DNA from: Mermis nigrescens
Taxonomy: Eukaryota; Nematoda; Enoplea; Mermithida; Mermithidae
Direction of reading: 5' to 3'
DNA: 64,000 bases
NCBI GenBank assembly: GCA_036768485.1
Contig: JAVLUZ010000813.1
Coordinates: 186,001-250,000, forward strand
Shown here: positions 57,678 to 64,000 of the stretch, in pieces
Layout: each line of letters opens with the position of its first letter
Numbering within the stretch: position 1 is the stretch's first letter
Translations under genes and position numbers: made by a program
Notes under the pieces: model-generated
Databases searched by the model: none
What the model saw: the letters and a program-made list of their open reading frames with translations, nothing else
What the model was told of the DNA's origin: nothing

Positions 57678-58391
57678 CTGAAATTGAGTATATTTTGACA
57701 CAATGCCCCAAAATTCAAAGATGCACCAACTACACATAGCTTTGGAAGGGGAAAAAGACTTTGGGGCTTGCACTAAGATACAATGATCTAACGTTATTTC
57801 GGGGTGAACGATAGCGATTCTGAATTTAACTGAATACTGAAACGCAAACGATAGGATTTGGTCAGAAACAGTACAAAATAATACTGTAATGTCTTTATTA
57901 AATTTTCCGATATTCCTCAAATTCATGAATATTGACTCTCTACATGCATTTGAAAGTGAATGTCAGAGTGTAATTGCCACATTCTTAAATGATCACCGGA
58001 AGAGATTTTATTTTTTGTATTATCGCTCTACGATTTTATTTCGCATTTTCAAATCAATATTTCGAATCAGAAATACGCGAGGGGTGATGGGTCTGGATCT
58101 ACAGAATGAAAATAATTCGGGGAATTTTCTTGGAAAAATAGAGTAGAATGAAGGCCGAAAATAAAGAAAATCAAAAAATTCTATTAATTTGTTCTGAGCA
58201 GCCAGACAGAGAGCTTCTTTGAGCCAAAATGGCCTCAAAAACTGATATAAACGCTAAAATAGCATAAAACTATGTTAGGAGTTACTGATCCTTTTAGAGC
58301 ACTTTTGCGAGCAAAAATTCTATTCCAACTTATTTCTGGCCTTCGTTTTGCCACATTTCCACGATAAAATTTCTAATTTTTCCATTCTGCG
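57678..58391. other. Probable intron of the Ig gene, no exon seen
   Basis: AT-rich sequence upstream of the first visible Ig exon. I looked for a splice-compatible Ig exon on the minus strand and found none. Confidence 0.4.
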
Positions 58392-58401
58392 GGTCTCAAC
58401 C

Positions 58402-58694
58402 ACACATGGGCGTGAGGGGTTTGGGGGTATGCACCCCCAGAAGTTGAAATACCCCCCCCAGAAATCAAAATACCCCCCCCCCAGAAATCAAAATAACCCC
58501 CAGAAAAATTTTTTTACTTTTTTAGCAATTTTTTGATGCCATTGGATAGAGCTTGATGAGAAACGTCGAAAAATGGTGTTTTTTTGCCATACGACCACTT
58601 TTAAGACCATTTTTTGACCTTTGAAAATTTTTTCACCCCCCCCCCCAGAAATTTTTTCACCCCTCCTCCCAGAATTTCGGTGCTGCCCACCTAT
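58402..58694 (-). mobile_element. Short inverted-repeat element (family M), copy d
   Basis: 293 bp, from ACACATGGGC to GCCCACCTAT, flanked by exact 10-bp duplications GGTCTCAACC (58392-58401 and 58695-58704). It has extra runs of C compared with the other copies, seen as repeated CCCCCAGAAAT units. Confidence 0.85.
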
Positions 58695-58704
58695 GGTCTC
58701 AACC

Positions 58705-60435
58705 CGCAAACCGCACTACCCCCAATCCATGTGCATGTCAGAAAGCCCATCATTGTTGCTTGTTGGCTTTTCACTTTGTTGCGCTTTGTATTTATTATGG
58801 TTTTCATAAACTTAAGCACTGCTGCGATTTAAGCCTTCCCATTGTTATTTCTGGTAAAGAAAAAAGCAAAATCCAAAGCCTTCAGAAGATTTGCATAATA
58901 TAGAAAAGTGTCAATCATAAAATTTTTATAAAACCTGAATTAGCGAAAGCTTAAAAAGTTGGCCATTCTTTTTTATACACTCATCACTTTTCCAGTTGTA
59001 ACGACAATTTTCGCAGCAATTTTTTATATTGGTCGAAAATCAGCCGCGAGATCTTACATTATTTTAATTAAAACGCTCAGCGTTCTGACCTATATTTTCC
59101 CAGCGGCTGCTAATTGAAGCTAGCAGCTTTAGCGAATAAATGCGCGAACTCGGAATTACGATGACGTCAAAAATTTGTGATAGAATGGAAGCAAGAGTGG
59201 AAAGCGTTTGAATGTCTGTCGTTCCATACGTTTGAGCTACACTTATGTTTATTGTGTCTTTTCGTTTTACCCAACCTTCTCCGTTTTAGCTAATGCATAA
59301 ACATAGCACGAGAGAAAGCAGTAGTAGCCAAGACGACGAAATTTTCTCAGTTCGCTGGCTCGGAAAATTACGATTCGGCTTCATCTCGATCGATAGCGAG
59401 CAAAAAAGCTAGCATTGTCTAATGCTTAACATGTTGGCCGCATGCTTGCGTCGTTACTAGGGCGACCAATTTATCATCAGCAGCTTGTTTGATCAATGAA
59501 GTGTGCAAGCTGTCCTATTATGCATTAATAATAACGCACATTTTGGAAAACCGTGTCGATATAGCACGTCAATGTCTGCGTATAAAATCGCACAAGTAGC
59601 GAACTGTATTGATGAACCTCTGAAACAGGTTTTCGAGTCATTTCAGCCTTCCTTGGTTTGTAAGAACGAACGCTGCTCAGCTATCCTGTTTGCCCGAACT
59701 AAAATCCGGTTTGTCGGAAATTTTTGTGAAATAAATTGCGAGGCTAGGCGCATTATTCTTCGGCCGCCCTACGATGACTACAAATTATTTTTCTAATTCT
59801 TATTCTAAACTGAGTGTACCTTTACTTGGTTTCTCGAAATTTGAGCTTTCTGTTATGTAGTCTTTTGCTTGCATAGGCATATGTACATGTTTTTTTCGAA
59901 AATGCTGTTAGCGAGTCTTGAACAATAGCTTCTTTTGACGCTCTCACGTCTAGTATGCTTTAAGATCGTAGTCTTTAGCTAGCGATTCAGAATCGCAATG
60001 ATGTTTACTTAGGTTGATAGAGATTGTATCCTAAAATGGATGTGTATTGAAGTTCAATCGATCCGGTGACATTGTTGAGTGCTCTATCAGGTGGAAGATC
60101 GAGATAAAGCGATTTGATAGCCTGTTGTCATATTAGTAAATTCCCTTTTAGTCTTAGGGTTCTTAAAATAATTATCTAGAAAGTAGCCTCAGATGAAATT
60201 CGTAGGTTGAAGCAACCTTTAACAACTTGAAATGTCTTTCATCCACAATAACTTCATTTTTCCGCATTCAACTCTGTTTTTTGTCCTACGTTTGTTCCGA
60301 AATTTTTTATCAATGCCGGTTCGGATTGAAAAACTATTTCACTTTTCTAGTAGACTGTAATCTTTATGCAAGAAAAGGATAGATGAATCGTAATAAAATT
60401 TATATTCATTTAGGAGAAATAATTTATTAAAAATC
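58705..60435. other. Upstream region of the four-transmembrane gene
   Basis: Mostly non-repetitive sequence. A 97-codon ORF at 59503-59796 has no recognised motif and may be chance. A full CRE-like site TGACGTCA lies at 59162-59169. TTTAG at about 60408-60412 could be a splice acceptor just before the ATG at 60436, so a 5' untranslated exon may lie in this region. None of these is established. Confidence 0.35.
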
Positions 60436-63400
60436 ATGACAAAATTGGACGTCAATTTGTCAAAGAAGCCCGAGTCCGATAATCAAAAAACGACAGAAAC
60501 GGAAAATCTTCAGTCGATCAATCTCAATGGAAGTCCCGAAAATCGAGACGACTTCGATGCTAATCGAGCTACTCCGATAATACTAGTCGGCGAGATGGAT
60601 TTAATTGGTCAAACGAACTGCAATAAAGGTCCAAACTTTGGAGGGCAAGGTCATCCGTGGGAAAATTTCAATTGGCTTACTTTAAGACGTATAGCGATCA
60701 GTCAAATGGTTTTGTCCATGGTCAGTAACTTCTCCATAATTTTTTGAAACTACTTTCTTGCTTTTGCACTAAAATTTGCATAATTCGAAGTTTCGTACAC
60801 AGGTAGCTTGCATCACTGTCGTTATTACAATGTTTATCGGTGGCATGAATAGCTATAAGTTTTCTCAATTCATGATGGCCATCTACTTGCTGATTACCGG
60901 TCAGAGCGGACTGAGAGCGTAAGCATTTAAAATTCATAAATATTATTCTCAGCTCAATTTTTGATGTATCTCTCCTTTAAATTTGTTATTTTTCTACAAT
61001 TCGTATCGAAGGTAGTTTTGTTTTTTGCAGTTCGGCGAAATCTTACAAGCATTTGATCTTCTACACTATTATGAGTTCATTACAGTGGATGATTAACATG
61101 TTGGTACTGGGCTGCTTAACTTTCGCGGTTTATGAGGCGCCCTATAACGCCTACAGCATGCGTCACACCATTCGGGGTAAATATAAATATATCACTAAAA
61201 TACTCGTGTGTTTGAATGCTTAAATCAGAAATCTGATCATCGCATTTGCAAAGCGAGCGATGTCATATAATTAGATCAGCAAACATTTGCATCCATAATG
61301 TAACTCAAAAAAAGCATGTTTCTCCATGCGATTCGTGCAAATAATTGACGACTATTAGTCATTCAGTTCTATTCAGTAATGTTCAAATTCACGCAGCATT
61401 CCATTGGGCTTGCGCTAATTGGCAATTAGCTTGAAGTTTTCTATTCAGTGAAATTGTGACGCGTTTAACTAAACTTTACGTTAAGCGGAATGAAATTTAT
61501 GTATGGATGAGCAACATTTCAAATAAATTACTGCGATTGCAAACAATACACGGATGCAAGACTTTTTAAGAATTGAATTCCATGACGCGTTCATTTACTA
61601 AAAATAGGATAATCGAACAATTTCCGATTCAAAGATTTTTCAACTATTTCAAAATAAACGATTGTGCTTTGATGTTTTTACCCTTTTTGACATTTGAAAA
61701 TTTTCCGCTTCTTATGCCTAAATTTAAATTTGTTTTCAGCTGACACCAAAAAGTATAAGAATACTCGTATAAGCAGGTATGAAGGGACAAGCAGTCGTTT
61801 TCTGTATTTTCTGCGTATCCTTCTTTCAATATTTCATTCGAATTTCACGAGTCCACTGAGAACACTAGTATTCTATCAAAGCGTGCTATGAAAATTTGAA
61901 AATTCTCGATTAATTCAAGTCACCTTAGAATAATAACCTTAGTGTAACGAAAAAAGATTGAGTACAATAGAAATTTTCAACTGCAGATTCTAACACTGCA
62001 AAAGTGGGGAAACTAAAACTATATTATCATTTTGGTATATTTTGTTATATTTCGCTTTTGCAGAAGAATTGGTAAAATGCCGATCACAATAAAGCGGAGA
62101 AGAAAGAAAGTAGATTTGACTGACTGTCTAAGCATTTGTAATCTTCATATACATAGTATTTGCATCATGCTTGCATCTAACACGGCTCTCAGACAGTTTA
62201 GAGTACGCTTAGCAGCTCGAAATTTCGTTGGAAGTTTGCAGGCGATAAGGAAAATAGGATAGCGAACTTCTTGCTTTTAATATACAATTTCAAAAAATAA
62301 AAAAACTAAATGCTAAAAATATATAATTAACGAAAAAATTTAAATTTGTGTAAAAAAGTTGAAAAATTTTCCTCCTATTCTTGAATACGAAGACTTATTT
62401 AATTTTTCTTGTTGGATATCATAGCTAGCAGAGCAATAGTTGAAAGGCCTAATGAATAGGGTTCTCCAAACCCTTTGTTGAATTAGCGTTATCGTTGAAT
62501 GTTACACAATATATACGAAATAAACGCTGTAGTACAAATATAGTCTAAACGCTAAGACAGTAAATAAATGATTTTACCTCCGACCACTTCTGTAAGACAA
62601 AATTCAATTTTTATACATTTCTTGGTTTTTATTTCGCACTTAGGTAATTTATGTAGTAAACCCAGACTGCCACAGTACTAGCGAGTGCTTAATAATTAGT
62701 TAAAGCTCGTACGAAAATGAGTTTATAGGTATGAAAAATAAGATCTCTCGAATTGTCTGGTCCGCACATTTCGACTTCGTTTGTTAATTGTAAAATATGC
62801 AGTTGTGAAGTGGCTTAGCAATACAAAACATTGTTAAACAAAAGCAATGTTTTAGCTATCGAATTCGAGGACCACAGCACTGGCGTGATTATTTTAGTGA
62901 CCGAAATAATTGGGAGCGCGGCTATGATTGGCACGATTGTTACTGGCTTATTAGGTTTGACTGCATGTTGCCGCGGATTTGGCGTTTTGCTGGCCAATTT
63001 TGAAAAGTTCATGCAATCGGTAATACATTTATTGAGTCACACCAATTGGGATTTCTATTTAATATAGTTTTCTGTGTGGAAATTCTCATACATGCGACCA
63101 ATGAGCTTAACTACCCTTATGACTTTTAACAACCAAATTTTAAAATCCTGTTCAAATTGATATTTGGTTAATGCTAGATATTATTCAACCGATGAAATAA
63201 AACCATAAATAATTCTAAAAATATAAACAAAGATGAATAGTAAATAGACAGAAATAGATAAATAGAAAAAGCATTAAAATAGACAGAAAGCTATTCTCGC
63301 TTTCCCTGGAAAACGTCAAATATAAATGCAAAATGCTTCATCTACGCCAAAATAGTTTGGGGTTTTGCCAGATTTTTCTTGAATTTATTTTTTGTGATCT

Positions 63401-63744
63401 AGTTATTGGGTAAATTTGTTAGGTACGAATTTATTTGGTCAAACTTAATGCAAACAAGAAAGGGTGTTAAGCTTATCAAAAATTCACAGTGTCACGGTTA
63501 CTATGGAAATCTATAAATTTTTGACTTAGTCTGCTTAGAAAAATCGCTGGAAAATCTTCAATTTGTTATCTGAGGTTCACGTAATGCCAAAGAATGACGT
63601 TTTTTCGACTCTTAAATTCAACAACAATAAAAAACCAATATGTAAAGTGATAAAGCTTATGGTGATTCAGCACGCTTATAGGAAATGACAACAAACAATA
63701 TTCGTTTTCAGTGTGGCGGTCTACGAAGAACGCTACATTTTTAG
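60436..63744 (+). CDS. Four-transmembrane protein, five exons
   Basis: The exons are 60436-60720, 60803-60918, 61031-61176, 62856-63019 and 63712-63744, giving 247 codons plus stop with matching phases. Donors are GTCAGT, GTAAGC, GTAAAT and GTAATA; acceptors are ACACAG, TTGCAG, TTTTAG and TTTCAG. The protein has an 85-residue polar N-terminus and four hydrophobic segments at about 86-110, 113-133, 141-168 and 191-216. The segment 2-3 loop is short and basic (RASAKSYKH), and the 3-4 loop about 20 residues. A cysteine pair (ACC) ends segment 4. Topology is like MARVEL, MS4A or other tetraspan proteins, but no family signature is clear, and it lacks the CCG motif of tetraspanins. The last exon is small and the least certain; no polyadenylation signal is obvious. 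Confidence 0.78.
61177..62855 (+). other. Intron 3 of the four-transmembrane gene
   Basis: 1.68 kb, the largest intron but one disputed end aside. It contains short ORFs only and no repeat of the families seen elsewhere in the window, in contrast to the repeat-filled DNA to the left. Confidence 0.6.
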
Positions 63745-64000
63745 GCTTTTGTTATTTCTTTAAAACAATTATAGCTCAAGCTCATTAAGTTATTAATCGG
63801 CATGTAATTATTTTAGGCAAATTGCACAAAAGACAAGCTTTTAAATTTTATTTGAATCATTTTCTTGAACATTATAATAACGTATACATTTGCAAATAAG
63901 CAAGCACGTATCTCTGAGGGGAATGGGTGGAGGGATTCGGACCCCCAAATTGAGAAAAATCGGAAAAATAGGACTTTGAAACGTCGTTTTGTGCTATTTT
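63745..64000. other. Right edge, partial repeat
   Basis: Downstream of the four-transmembrane gene. About 63900-63960 holds a GGGGAATGGGTGGAGGG / CGGACCCCC segment that looks like the start of another short repeat cut by the window end. Confidence 0.4.

Noticed and set aside
59503..59796. 97-codon ORF as a gene
   Set aside because: There is no motif, no splice evidence and no repeat link; it may be chance in a region with slightly higher GC.

Overview
This is AT-rich animal DNA, most likely from an arthropod. Evidence for an animal: spliced protein exons with GT-AG introns, an Ig I-set gene with split-domain exons, a four-transmembrane protein gene, and LINE, Ty3/gypsy and hAT elements. The frequent TAGGTACCTA-type motifs are the only hint towards arthropods, so the taxon is an inference. 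There are no prokaryotic operons, rRNA genes or CRISPR arrays. Most of the window is repeats.

Layout, left to right. 0.3-5.3 kb and 8.6-12.1 kb hold two copies of a low-complexity repeat family full of GTGTAAA / TTTACAC words; a third, inverted copy lies at 54.3-56.6 kb. At 6.6-7.1 kb is a small hAT-type element with a minisatellite and 18-bp palindromes. A second copy of this element (16197-31229) is split by a 14.4-kb Ty3/gypsy LTR retrotransposon on the minus strand (16665-31051). Two GC-rich 15-bp minisatellites (7.36 and 14.7 kb) and a decayed LINE fragment (15.0-16.1 kb) lie between them. A near-intact LINE follows on the plus strand (32.68-36.49 kb). From 36.5 to 54 kb there are palindrome clusters, inverted-repeat arrays, a purine/pyrimidine array, several short inverted-repeat elements and a 1.75-kb hAT element. 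Host genes are confined to the right end: four exons of a minus-strand Ig-domain gene (56675-57677) and a five-exon plus-strand four-transmembrane protein gene (60436-63744).

The LTR element is the most unusual object. Reading on the minus strand it has LTR, PBS, gag with a CCHC knuckle, protease, RT-RNase H, integrase with a GPY motif and a possible PWWP-like tail, and then about 4.2 kb of extra coding sequence. The first extra ORF carries all the residues of a DEDDy 3'-5' exonuclease (RNase D / WRN / Mut-7 type). The rest is a Q/R-rich, acidic, low-complexity protein that I do not recognise. The LTRs differ by roughly 2% by eye, and the coding sequence is broken by several frameshifts, so this copy looks inactive but not very old.

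The LINE is notable because ORF1 (PHD finger) and ORF2 (endonuclease-RT) lie in the same frame, separated by one UAG, and ORF2 has no ATG near its start. This suggests stop-codon readthrough.

Five copies of a 250-290 bp inverted-repeat element carry 10-bp target duplications with the palindromic consensus GGTNNNNACC. Other structures needing explanation are an apparently perfect 173-bp inverted repeat (11.7-12.5 kb), a palindromic array of 60-bp units (39.0-39.5 kb) and a set of CTTTGTACATGTACAAAG palindromes (36.9-37.4 kb).
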